Assembly: GCA_039045975.1 (NCBI GenBank)
Contig: JBCCJA010000098.1
Location: forward strand, 1-7,248
Origin: JBCCJA01 sp039045975
GTDB lineage: Bacteria > Planctomycetota > Planctomycetia > Planctomycetales > Planctomycetaceae
Length of the DNA: 7,248 nucleotides
Reading direction: 5' to 3'
The position numbers and the translations under genes are program-made. This document shows, in pieces, positions 1 through 5,828 of this stretch (the stretch's first letter is position 1; every line of letters starts with the position of its first letter). The notes under the pieces are model-generated. The model was given only the letters and a program-made list of their open reading frames with translations, was not told where the DNA came from and made no database searches.

Positions 1-31
1 GTCCGCGCTCCCTGCCGGTCGCGGCTAAATA
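1..31. repeat. GC-rich intergenic edge with small inverted repeat (possible dispersed repeat)
   Basis: These bases lie just downstream of the diadenylate cyclase stop codon. They contain CCGCG (3-7) and CGCGG (20-24) as a 5-bp inverted repeat. The minus-strand text AGCCGCGACCGGCAGGGAGC looks like a short intergenic element I associate with planctomycete genomes, but that is memory and not a search. It could equally be part of a terminator. Only 31 bases are visible, so its extent is unknown. Confidence 0.25.
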
Positions 32-970
32 TCATGAATCCTCGCCCGTCGGCGGTTCCGTCTCGAACGCCGACCACTTCAACCCCCGCGCGTCGACCGG
101 CTCGATTCTTAAAACCACGAAGCCGTTCTGGAAGATCCGCACGGTGCCGGTCGATTCGCTGACCGCGATCGCGATCGCCTTCGTCTGCTTTGAGATCGCT
201 GCCGCGGCCCAGTGGCGGCTGCCGAGGCCCTTCGACAGTGTCAGTCCTTCGGCGGAAGCATCAAGGTTCCGTCCGGCCGAGCGGACCTCGCCGCCGGCCG
301 AAATCACGAACGCCCCGTCGAGCTGGGCGATCTCTTTGACCGACTCCTGCACCCGCGGCGAGCGGATCATCCGCTCCTTCGCCGGGTAGCCCTTGAACGG
401 GTCGTGCACCTGCTCGTGCGACATCTCGAGGACCTTCTTGTGGTCCCCGACAACGAACAGCGTGCCGACGTTCTTGCCCTCGCGGCCCTCCCGGCCGATC
501 TCGACTGCGAGGTCGACGACGAGCCGCAGCGTGTCGAGCGGGACCGTCGTCTCGATCCGCTTCAGGTCGCGGGCCGTCAGCCGCGAGAGGTGCTCGGCCA
601 GGTTCACGAGGCTGACCGAGTCGACGCCGTCCTTGTCGAACTGCCCGTAGACGCAGGCGACGAGGTCGCCCGACTTGAGCAGCTCGTCGGCGATCGCCTC
701 CAGCAACGCCTGGCTGAGCTGCAGCTGCCGCGTCTGCGGGTCGTGCTGCAGCCGGATCACGTCGAGTCCGTCGGCCTCGGCGGCCTCGACGACCTCGTCC
801 TTCTCGCCGGCGACGAGCAGCCGGAACGGGTGGACCGCGTCGCGCAACTCGATGAAGTCGAACGGCACGTCGGCGAGCAGCAGGATCGCTTCGGCGTCGG
901 AATCCTGGGCGACGCGGTGCGCCGACTTCAGCAGGCTGCGGGTCGTGATCGAGGCGTTGACGCGTTTCAT
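32..970 (-). CDS. DacZ-like diadenylate cyclase (DisA_N domain), c-di-AMP synthesis
   Basis: The predicted 312-aa protein should condense two ATP into cyclic di-AMP, a second messenger tied to osmotic and potassium balance. Residues about 10-120 form an alpha/beta domain resembling the pyruvate kinase C-terminal fold (LLKSGDLVACVYG near 98-109). Residues about 145-292 are the DisA_N catalytic domain: GREGKNVGTLFVVGD (162-176), catalytic-type DGA (218-220), GLGSRHWAAAAIS (248-260), and SESTGTVRIF (271-280). The usual RHR motif reads R252-H253-W254. There is no C-terminal DNA-binding HhH domain as in DisA and no N-terminal membrane helices as in CdaA, so the protein is probably soluble. The two-domain layout recalls archaeal DacZ. 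ATG at 970 was chosen because residues upstream in the open frame are Arg/Gly-rich and unlike the family; no clear Shine-Dalgarno site is seen. Family assignment is strong, subfamily is inference. Confidence 0.9.
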   Translation of the reverse strand: MKRVNASITTRSLLKSAHRVAQDSDAEAILLLADVPFDFIELRDAVHPFRLLVAGEKDEVVEAAEADGLDVIRLQHDPQTRQLQLSQALLEAIADELLKSGDLVACVYGQFDKDGVDSVSLVNLAEHLSRLTARDLKRIETTVPLDTLRLVVDLAVEIGREGREGKNVGTLFVVGDHKKVLEMSHEQVHDPFKGYPAKERMIRSPRVQESVKEIAQLDGAFVISAGGEVRSAGRNLDASAEGLTLSKGLGSRHWAAAAISKQTKAIAIAVSESTGTVRIFQNGFVVLRIEPVDARGLKWSAFETEPPTGEDS

Positions 971-999
971 CGGGCGTGCGGCGGGGACTGAGGTGCGGT

Positions 1000-1039
1000 G
1001 ACGGCCCGGCGGCGCGAGTGTAGCGCTCCGCCGCCCGTC
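1000..1039 (-). terminator. Interrupted GC-rich hairpin between secreted-protein gene and diadenylate cyclase gene
   Basis: On the minus strand GACGG, CGGCGG and GCG pair with CGC, CCGCCG and CCGTC, giving about 14 base pairs with small internal mismatches and a CTACACT loop. It begins 44 nt after the stop codon of the upstream secreted-protein gene and ends 29 nt before the cyclase ATG. No T tract follows it, so it may be a Rho-assisted terminator, a processing or stability element, or an attenuator in the cyclase leader. The pairing is seen directly; the function is inference. Confidence 0.4.
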
Positions 1040-1083
1040 TTGTCCCGCGCGCCGACGCGATCGACGCGGAATTTCTCCGGCCG

Positions 1084-1995
1084 TTACTCGTCCGTCGTCG
1101 CGACCGCCGCCGACGCGGCGTCGGCGACCTCCAGCAGCGTCAGCGCCTGCTCCGAAGACGCTTCGAACACGCTGCCCGGCCCGGCGAAGTCGAACACCCG
1201 CCCCGACGCCCACACGCGGTGTGAAACCATCACGCCGCGGTCGAGGTCGAAGACGATCTCGCCCCGCGGCTCACGCGTCGCGACCTGCGTGAGCGCCTGC
1301 GGGTCGCGGAGCGGCGTGAGCACCGTCGTCCGCACCGCGATCGTCGCCCGGCCGTCGTCGACCGCCTTCAGTTCGAACCGACGCCGCAGGTCGATCTCAC
1401 GCTTCAGGTTCGCCCCGTCGAACGAAATCCGCCCCTTGAACCGCTGCTCCCAGCGGTGCCCGACGGCGACCGGCCCGTCCGGCAGCGGGATCAAAAAGTT
1501 CCGCGTCACGGCGTCGCCGCCCGTCTCGCCCTTTGCGAGCGTCTCGAGCACGTCGTCGCCTAGCAGCGGCCGCCCGTCGACGTAGCCGCCCGCCGCGTCG
1601 ACACGGATCTCGGCCAGCGGCCGCCCGATCGCGTCGGCGACCGCCTCGTACGCGAACGGGACCGGCTCGTCCGACGCGGTGTCGAGCCGCGGCAACGCCT
1701 GCCCGTTCGCCGTCGGGGTCAGCTTCGCCTGCTCGACCGTCAGAGTCAGCGTCGCCACGCCGGCGTCGTCGACCGAGGCGATGACCGCCGACTTCACCGT
1801 CTCGGACTTCGTTGCGTTCGTCTCGACGAAGTCGCCCGACCGGGCCTCGGTCTCGAACGAGACGGTCTCCCGGTAGCGGAACGCCGTCCCCGCCTCGAAC
1901 CGATACTTCAGCTCGTACGTCGGCCCGTCGCCGGCGGAGACGGCCGAACAGAGCGTCAGACCGATCGCCGCGGCCGTCGTCGGGAAGCCGTTCAT
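1084..1995 (-). CDS. Secreted protein of unknown function
   Basis: This 303-aa protein starts with a signal peptide: a hydrophobic stretch at about 8-20 ends in SAVSA|GD, a good signal peptidase I site near residue 21. The mature part begins YELKYRFEAGTAFRYRETVSFE (with Y27 first) and continues as alternating beta-strand-like segments rich in Thr, Val and charged residues. There is no Cys in the mature part and no recognised catalytic motif. The opening Y-x-RF-x-x-G pattern and overall beta-rich character resemble DUF6263-like proteins of planctomycetes, but that is recollection. The ATG is supported by AAGGA at 2002-2006 with a 6-nt spacer. It lies 54 bp after NAD kinase and could be co-transcribed with it. 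An extracytoplasmic location is well supported; the function is unknown. Confidence 0.85.
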   Translation of the reverse strand: MNGFPTTAAAIGLTLCSAVSAGDGPTYELKYRFEAGTAFRYRETVSFETEARSGDFVETNATKSETVKSAVIASVDDAGVATLTLTVEQAKLTPTANGQALPRLDTASDEPVPFAYEAVADAIGRPLAEIRVDAAGGYVDGRPLLGDDVLETLAKGETGGDAVTRNFLIPLPDGPVAVGHRWEQRFKGRISFDGANLKREIDLRRRFELKAVDDGRATIAVRTTVLTPLRDPQALTQVATREPRGEIVFDLDRGVMVSHRVWASGRVFDFAGPGSVFEASSEQALTLLEVADAASAAVATTDE

Positions 1996-2019
1996 GACGC
2001 GTCCTTCGTCGTGACAGGT

Positions 2020-2043
2020 CGCGGCGACCGGTCGGCCGCCGCG
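2020..2043 (-). terminator. GC-rich hairpin just after the NAD kinase stop
   Basis: CGCGGCG (2020-2026) and CGCCGCG (2037-2043) are perfect complements flanking a 10-nt loop, beginning 6 nt after the NAD kinase stop on the minus strand. Alternative foldings exist: GGTCGC-G-GCGACC at 2017-2029, and the palindrome CGACCGGTCG centred on the loop. No T tract follows. In DNA this GC-rich such stems arise by chance fairly easily, so the terminator call is weak. Confidence 0.3.
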
Positions 2044-2049
2044 GGCGGT

Positions 2050-2937
2050 TCAGTCGCCGAGGTCGAGCGGGTCGACCGGGTTCCGCTTCCGGCCCTCGTA
2101 GCGTGGCTGGCCCGACCAGCCGAGCTTCCGATACAGCGTCGCGTAGTAGTCATGCCCCGGCAGGCGGATCAAGCGGAACGCGACCGACGCCTTCCGCACG
2201 ACGACCTCGTCGCCCGGCCGCATGTCGCGACGCAACTGACCGTCGATCACCGCCGCCGCGTTCTGGGCCCGCACCAGCCGCAGCCGGTACTCGCCCTCGG
2301 CCGAGTCGACCAGCGGCCGGTTCGTCAGCGCGTGCGGGCAGATCGGCGTCACGAGGAACGCCGGCAGGTCCTGCCGCAAGATCGGCCCGCCCGCCGACAG
2401 GCTATGCGCCGTCGAGCCGATCGGCGTGCTGACGATCAGCCCGTCGGCCGTGTACCGGGCCGCGGTTTGCCCGTCGATCGTCAGTTCGATCTCGGCGATC
2501 CCGATGTCGAACGACGTCACGACGACCTCGTTCAGCCCGAGGAACGACTCCGGCTCGTAGCCGGCCCGACGGACCTCGGCCCGATACATCAGGTGTTCGA
2601 CGACGCGATAATCGCCGTCGGCCAACGCGTCGAGGCTGCCGCAGAACGCGTCGGGCTGCACGTCGGCCAGAAACCCCAGCCGCCCGAGATTGACCCCGAC
2701 GACCGGGATCTGCCGCTCCCCGAACTGCCGGCAGGCCCGCAGGATCGCCCCGTCGCCGCCGAGGACGATCGCGAGTTCGGCCTCCTCCTGGTTCGGCAGC
2801 GGCGTCCCGGCGATGCCCTCGCCGATGACCGTCAGCCGGCCCGACGCCTCCAGGTCGGTCCGCACCCGCGCGACGGCCGCGTCGATACGCGGCCCGCCGT
2901 CGCGGCGGAGCAAGATGACCGGGACGTTCGCAGGCAT
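2050..2937 (-). CDS. nadK: NAD kinase
   Basis: This 295-aa cytoplasmic enzyme phosphorylates NAD to NADP using ATP or polyphosphate. The family signatures are present in order: GGDG at 60-63 (phosphate and metal binding), GVNLGRLGFLADV at 81-93, LNEVVV with N136-E137 (NAD ribose binding), and ADGLIVSTPIGSTAHSLSAGG at 164-184. Histidine 178 replaces the tyrosine commonly found in the G-S-T-A-Y motif, which I recall as usual in planctomycete homologues. The length matches the bacterial family. ATG at 2937 (MPANVPVILL) was chosen because it starts directly at the first beta strand; a 28-residue upstream extension of the frame is Arg/Pro-rich and unlike the family. No clear Shine-Dalgarno site is seen. 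It is probably the first gene of a minus-strand group with the secreted protein and the cyclase. Confidence 0.95.
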   Translation of the reverse strand: MPANVPVILLRRDGGPRIDAAVARVRTDLEASGRLTVIGEGIAGTPLPNQEEAELAIVLGGDGAILRACRQFGERQIPVVGVNLGRLGFLADVQPDAFCGSLDALADGDYRVVEHLMYRAEVRRAGYEPESFLGLNEVVVTSFDIGIAEIELTIDGQTAARYTADGLIVSTPIGSTAHSLSAGGPILRQDLPAFLVTPICPHALTNRPLVDSAEGEYRLRLVRAQNAAAVIDGQLRRDMRPGDEVVVRKASVAFRLIRLPGHDYYATLYRKLGWSGQPRYEGRKRNPVDPLDLGD

Positions 2938-3135
2938 CGGCCGGAGTGTGGGCGGACGAGAGAGAGTTGGCGGACGAAAGGTTACCCGTACGATCGTCGC
3001 CGATGGTCGGGCGCCCGACAAGACGGGCGGACGTGTCGGTGGAGCGTTCGCCCCCGACCGGCCCCATCCGCGGGCTCACGCCCCACGGCTCGCCATAACT
3101 TCCTATTCCCTCCTCGCTCCTCCCTCCTCGCCGTT
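2938..3135. promoter_or_regulatory. Divergent intergenic region with a 14-bp palindrome and short direct repeats
   Basis: This 198-bp gap separates the divergent NAD kinase and AcpH-like genes, so it should hold the promoters of both. It contains the perfect palindrome GTCGGGCGCCCGAC (3006-3019), a possible operator, and GGCGGACG three times (2951-2958, 2969-2976, 3026-3033), the first two with the extended form GGCGGACGA. I could not find convincing -35 and -10 pairs on either strand. The repeats are seen directly; the regulatory role is inference. Confidence 0.4.
3100..3131 (+). repeat. Pyrimidine-rich leader with an imperfect 14-bp tandem repeat
   Basis: The stretch directly ahead of the plus-strand TTG start is almost all C and T. 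CCCTCCTCGC occurs at 3108-3117 and again at 3122-3131, a 14-bp period with nearly two copies. The plus strand has several CCTCC strings, which match the anti-Shine-Dalgarno sequence instead of pairing with it. It lies at -5 and upstream of the start codon, so the mRNA leader appears to lack a ribosome binding site. It may be a simple-sequence expansion. Confidence 0.5.
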
Positions 3136-3813
3136 TTGAACTACCTCGCCCACGCCTACCGCCACCTCGACCGGCCCGAGCCGGAGCGACGCTGGTTCGT
3201 CGCCGGCCTCGCCTGCCCCGACTGGCTGTCGGTCAGCGACCGACGCAGCCGCCTCCGCGAGAAGCACGTCCGTCCGCACCTCGAAGACGCCGACCCGGCC
3301 CGCCGCGCCTTCGCCGCCGGCGTCCTGAGGCACCTCGCCGACGACGCCTGGTTCCACGAGACCCGGGCCTTCTACGAGGTCACCGGCACGATCAGCCGCA
3401 TGTACCGCGACCTGATCGGCCCCGACGACCACGCCCGCACCGGCTTCCTCGGCCACATCACCGCCGAGATGCTCCTCGACACGACCCTCATCGAAGACGA
3501 CCCGACCCTCCCCGACCGCTACTACGCCCTCATCGACGCGCTCGCCCCGGAGCAAATACAGGCCCACGCCCGCGCGATGTGCCCCCGCCCGATCGCACGC
3601 CTCGCCGAGTTCGTCACCATGTTCGGCCGGTCGCAGTTCCTTCGCGACTACACCGACACCGACCGCCTGACGTTCCGCATCTCCCAGGTCTGCCGCCGGG
3701 CGAGGCTCGAGCCGCTGCCGGAGGGGGCGGGGAAGATGTTGGCCGAGGCCCTCAAAACGGTGCGAGCGTCACGCGACGCGTTGCTCGACGGTGAGATTCA
3801 ACCGCGTCGTTGA
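3136..3813 (+). CDS. AcpH-like (DUF479-type) phosphodiesterase family protein
   Basis: This 225-aa protein begins MNYLAHAYRHL, matching the conserved MN(F/Y)LAH opening of the acyl-carrier-protein phosphodiesterase family. AcpH of E. coli removes 4'-phosphopantetheine from holo-ACP. Other matching elements are GVLRHLADDAWFH (62-74) and GHITAEMLLDTTLI (106-119), giving His6, His66, Asp69/70, His74, His107, Glu111 and Asp115 as likely metal or active-site residues of an HD-like all-helical fold. The TTG at 3136 is chosen because the conserved N-terminus starts exactly there and no ATG or GTG lies nearby in frame. The frame remains open far upstream, but that part is antisense to NAD kinase. It is the only plus-strand gene. 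Family call is fair; the true substrate is uncertain because many family members are untested. Confidence 0.8.
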   Translation: MNYLAHAYRHLDRPEPERRWFVAGLACPDWLSVSDRRSRLREKHVRPHLEDADPARRAFAAGVLRHLADDAWFHETRAFYEVTGTISRMYRDLIGPDDHARTGFLGHITAEMLLDTTLIEDDPTLPDRYYALIDALAPEQIQAHARAMCPRPIARLAEFVTMFGRSQFLRDYTDTDRLTFRISQVCRRARLEPLPEGAGKMLAEALKTVRASRDALLDGEIQPRR

Positions 3814-3981
3814 TGCCGAAAGCCTTAATGCCCTCGCTCGTTCTCGCGCGGTCCGCGATGACTCGCCAGGTCACACACGACTCGGTCCGAGATTAATTAC
3901 CATCTCGTCGTCAGTGATCGTGGCGAATCGGTACCTGCGACTAGATCGCCTCGCGTGTCGACGGAGGTTGTTGATTTAAGT
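3814..3981. other. Convergent intergenic region of lower GC with small hairpins
   Basis: This 168-bp gap lies between the converging AcpH-like and alpha/beta-hydrolase genes and is visibly richer in A and T than the flanking genes. CGAGAT (3888-3893) pairs with ATCTCG (3902-3907) around an 8-nt TAATTACC loop, a possible bidirectional terminator although no T run follows on either strand. Two near-palindromes share a CGGTCCG core: CGCGGTCCGCG (3847-3857) and CTCGGTCCGAG (3881-3891). An open frame on the plus strand (3791-3979, GTG start) lacks the strong G/C third-position bias of real genes here and is not called. Confidence 0.4.
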
Positions 3982-4836
3982 TCACCCCTCACCGCCCTCC
4001 GGCAGCCAGCCGAGGTCGACGAGGAAGGCGTCGGCCGTCGCGAGCGTTTCGAAGTAGAAGCGTCTGTCACGCTTGCGGTAATTGAAAAACCCGTGGCCGG
4101 CGTTTTCGTAGATGTGCAGGTCGCAGCGGACGCCGACGGCGGTGAGGTTGTCGCGGAACCGCTCGGCCGTCGAGACCGGGATCAGCTTGTCGCCGTCGCC
4201 GAGCATATAGGCCGCCGGCGGGTCGTCGGCCGACAGGTTGTGCGCCGGCGAGAAGACCGTGTGGTCGGGGCCGACCGACTTGTGGCCCCACTCGCCCGGG
4301 CCGTTGTCGCAGACCGGGTTGAACAGCAGCATCGCCTGCGGCTTGGTCGGGACCGACAGGTCGTCGGCCGGGTCGTCCCCGCCGTCGACGCAGCCGACGA
4401 ACGCCGCCAGGTGCCCGCCCGCCGAGCCCCCGCCGACCGCGATCCGGTCGGGGTCGATCCCGAATTCGGCCGCGTGGGCCCGCACGAAGCGGACGGCCGA
4501 TTTCGCGTCGCGCACGCACTTCTCCGGCGTCTTGTCGACGCCGCGTTCGCGGAGCCGGTACTCGACCAGCACGGTCACGAGGCCGCGTTCCGTCAGGTGC
4601 GTCGCCTGCGGCGCGAACTGCGTCGGCTTCCCGCCGGTCCACCCCCCGCCGTGGAAGAACACGACCGCCGGGACCGGCGTCGCCGCGTCTGCCGAGGGAC
4701 GCCCGACGAACAGGTGCAGGGTGCGGTCGTCGACCGTCTTGTAAGGGATCTTTTCGAACCCTTCGATCTCGTAATCGGCGGCGACGACGGGCGTCGTCAG
4801 GGCGATCGCGACGGCGAACGCGGGCAGGACCTTCAT
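3982..4836 (-). CDS. Secreted alpha/beta-hydrolase (esterase/lipase, BD-FAE or Aes-like)
   Basis: This 284-aa protein should hydrolyse carboxylic esters outside the cytoplasm. A signal peptide covers residues 1 to about 20 (KVLPAFAVAIALTTPVVAA), followed by the alpha/beta-hydrolase domain. Visible motifs are HGGGW (62-66, oxyanion hole), GGGSAGGH (135-142, nucleophile Ser138), GDGDKLIP (213-220, acid Asp216) and ENAGHGFFNY (244-253, catalytic His248). The HGGG plus G-x-S-A-G-G pattern fits the hormone-sensitive-lipase-like and BD-FAE groups, which include carbohydrate acetyl or feruloyl esterases; the natural substrate cannot be read from sequence. ATG at 4836 is preferred over a TTG 22 codons upstream because it starts the signal peptide and has GGAG at 4843-4846. 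The gene sits 124 bp after the NmrA-type gene on the same strand, with an inverted repeat in the gap. Confidence 0.92.
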   Translation of the reverse strand: MKVLPAFAVAIALTTPVVAADYEIEGFEKIPYKTVDDRTLHLFVGRPSADAATPVPAVVFFHGGGWTGGKPTQFAPQATHLTERGLVTVLVEYRLRERGVDKTPEKCVRDAKSAVRFVRAHAAEFGIDPDRIAVGGGSAGGHLAAFVGCVDGGDDPADDLSVPTKPQAMLLFNPVCDNGPGEWGHKSVGPDHTVFSPAHNLSADDPPAAYMLGDGDKLIPVSTAERFRDNLTAVGVRCDLHIYENAGHGFFNYRKRDRRFYFETLATADAFLVDLGWLPEGGEG

Positions 4837-4842
4837 CAGCGT

Positions 4843-4846
4843 CTCC
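4843..4846 (-). promoter_or_regulatory. Shine-Dalgarno site deciding the alpha/beta-hydrolase start
   Basis: GGAG on the minus strand sits 6 nt before ATG at 4836. This, with the signal peptide that begins there, favours this start over the upstream in-frame TTG at 4902, which is itself inside an inverted repeat. Confidence 0.6.
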
Positions 4847-4890
4847 GGCAGGCGTGCGTGTTTCTGCCCGGTCAGCGTCGACATCACATC

Positions 4891-4908
4891 AACGGTTGTC
4901 AAACCGTT
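4891..4908 (-). promoter_or_regulatory. Inverted repeat AACGGTT-N4-AACCGTT upstream of the hydrolase gene
   Basis: A perfect 7-bp inverted repeat with a 4-nt spacer lies 54 to 72 nt upstream of the hydrolase ATG. On the minus strand it embeds TTGACA (4902-4897), a consensus -35 hexamer, but no TATAAT-like hexamer lies 16 to 18 nt downstream. The A/T-containing arms stand out in this GC-rich DNA. A repressor or activator operator is plausible; a small terminator for the NmrA-type gene is the alternative. A related repeat precedes the NmrA-type gene. Confidence 0.45.
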
Positions 4909-4960
4909 CGGATGCGGTCGCCGGTCGCCACGCGCAGACGGCGGCGGCCGCCGAGCCGCG

Positions 4961-5815
4961 TCACGACGCGTGCTTCAGCCCTTCGAAGTACGCCGGCCAG
5001 CTCTCGTGCTCGCGGCCGGCGGCCCGGGCGAAGTGGCTCTTATTGTCGACGGCCCCGCGGGCGATGCCCTCGTAGATGCCGGCGATCACACCGCCGATGA
5101 ACTCGCCCAGTTCCGCGACCCGCTCGGTGCGGTACCTTTCGACCGAGACCGGCCGATAAGTCAGCGTCGTGCCGAAGGCGTAGTTTAAATACGCGGCGAG
5201 CCGGGCCTGCGTGATCGGCTCGCCGTGGAGATTATAAATCCGGCCGTCGTGGTCCGGGTCGGTCAGCATCCGGGCGTAGGCGGTCGCGATCTCCGGGCGG
5301 GTCGTGTAGCCGCAGCGGGCGTTCCCGGCGGGGTTGGTGATCTCGCCCCGCTTTTTATATTCGTTGATATATTCGACGTCGGGCTCGATATAAATGCCGT
5401 TGCGGCCGATCGACCAGGCGAGGCCGCTGCCGCGGACGTCGGCCTCGGTCTGCCGGTTGCTGCAGACGACGGGCGAGAAGCCGGTCCCCCGTTCGGCCCC
5501 CTGGATGCTGGTGTAGACGATCTTGCCGACGCCGGCCGCCCGCGCGGCGTCGATCACGCGGCGGTGCTGACCGACCCGTTCTTCCGGCGGGGCCATGCCC
5601 GAGACGAGGCACAGCGTCTCGACCCCGCGGAGCGAGTCGGCCAATTCGCCCGGCTCGTCGTAGTCGCCCGGCCTGACCTCGACGCCGAGCGAGGCCGCCT
5701 TCGCCGGCGTGCGGGCGAGCCCGACGACGCGATCGGCCCCGACGAGCCCGACCGTCGCCCCAACGATCGCCGCCCCGAGACGACCGCTCGCCGCGGTGAC
5801 CGCGATGCCCGGCAA
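4961..5815 (-). CDS. NmrA-family NAD(P)-binding oxidoreductase (QorB/YtfG-like)
   Basis: The 284-aa product is an atypical short-chain-dehydrogenase protein, probably a cytoplasmic NAD(P)H:quinone oxidoreductase-like enzyme or redox sensor. The N-terminal Rossmann motif reads TAASGRLG (7-14), with Ala in place of the usual first Gly of G-A-S/T-G-x-x-G. Arg35 after beta strand 2 (LARTPAK) suggests NADPH preference. VYTSIQGAE (100-108) matches the strand that in QorB-type proteins carries the substrate-side Ser/Thr, and the classical YxxxK is absent, as in this family. RNGIYIE (138-144) is also typical. TTG at 5815 was chosen because AGGGAG lies 6 nt upstream and the Rossmann strand starts immediately; GTG at 5830 and TTG at 5863 are alternatives. 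It lies 74 bp after the GNAT gene. Several TAT, TTA and AAA codons cluster in the middle, unlike neighbours. The exact substrate is unknown. Confidence 0.88.
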   Translation of the reverse strand: MPGIAVTAASGRLGAAIVGATVGLVGADRVVGLARTPAKAASLGVEVRPGDYDEPGELADSLRGVETLCLVSGMAPPEERVGQHRRVIDAARAAGVGKIVYTSIQGAERGTGFSPVVCSNRQTEADVRGSGLAWSIGRNGIYIEPDVEYINEYKKRGEITNPAGNARCGYTTRPEIATAYARMLTDPDHDGRIYNLHGEPITQARLAAYLNYAFGTTLTYRPVSVERYRTERVAELGEFIGGVIAGIYEGIARGAVDNKSHFARAAGREHESWPAYFEGLKHAS

Positions 5816-5821
5816 CGAGTT

Positions 5822-5827
5822 CTCCCT
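5822..5827 (-). promoter_or_regulatory. Shine-Dalgarno site supporting a TTG start for the NmrA-type gene
   Basis: AGGGAG on the minus strand ends 6 nt before TTG at 5815. It would be too close to serve the alternative GTG at 5830, which it abuts, and lies downstream of the TTG at 5863. It therefore decides in favour of the 5815 start. Confidence 0.6.
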
Positions 5828-5828
5828 C

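Noticed and set aside
212..991. A 259-codon plus-strand open frame opposite the diadenylate cyclase
   Set aside because: It is an antisense shadow of a well-supported gene. GC-rich codon bias leaves opposite frames free of stops.
1017..1046. Possible cyclase promoter: GGGACA (1046-1041), 18-nt spacer, TACACT (1022-1017) on the minus strand
   Set aside because: Both hexamers match the consensus at only four of six positions and they overlap the long hairpin at 1000-1039. It is not strong enough to call.
3103..3567. A 154-codon minus-strand frame opposite the AcpH-like gene
   Set aside because: It is Gly/Val/Glu-rich with no motifs, while the plus-strand gene has conserved family motifs.
2011..3813. 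A 600-codon plus-strand open frame that would fuse a long Arg-rich N-terminus to the AcpH-like protein
   Set aside because: The first 375 codons are antisense to NAD kinase and have no family resemblance. The conserved MNYLAH start lies at 3136.
3791..3979. A 62-codon plus-strand open frame after the AcpH-like gene
   Set aside because: It overlaps the end of the AcpH-like gene, lacks the genome's codon bias and has no ribosome binding site.
4942..4953. 12-bp perfect palindrome CGGCGGCCGCCG just after the NmrA-type gene
   Set aside because: It is pure G/C and likely to arise by chance in this composition. It has no loop and no T tract.
3955..5100. A 381-codon plus-strand open frame opposite the alpha/beta-hydrolase
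   Set aside because: It is antisense to a gene with a complete catalytic triad and has a low-complexity Arg/Val/Asp composition.
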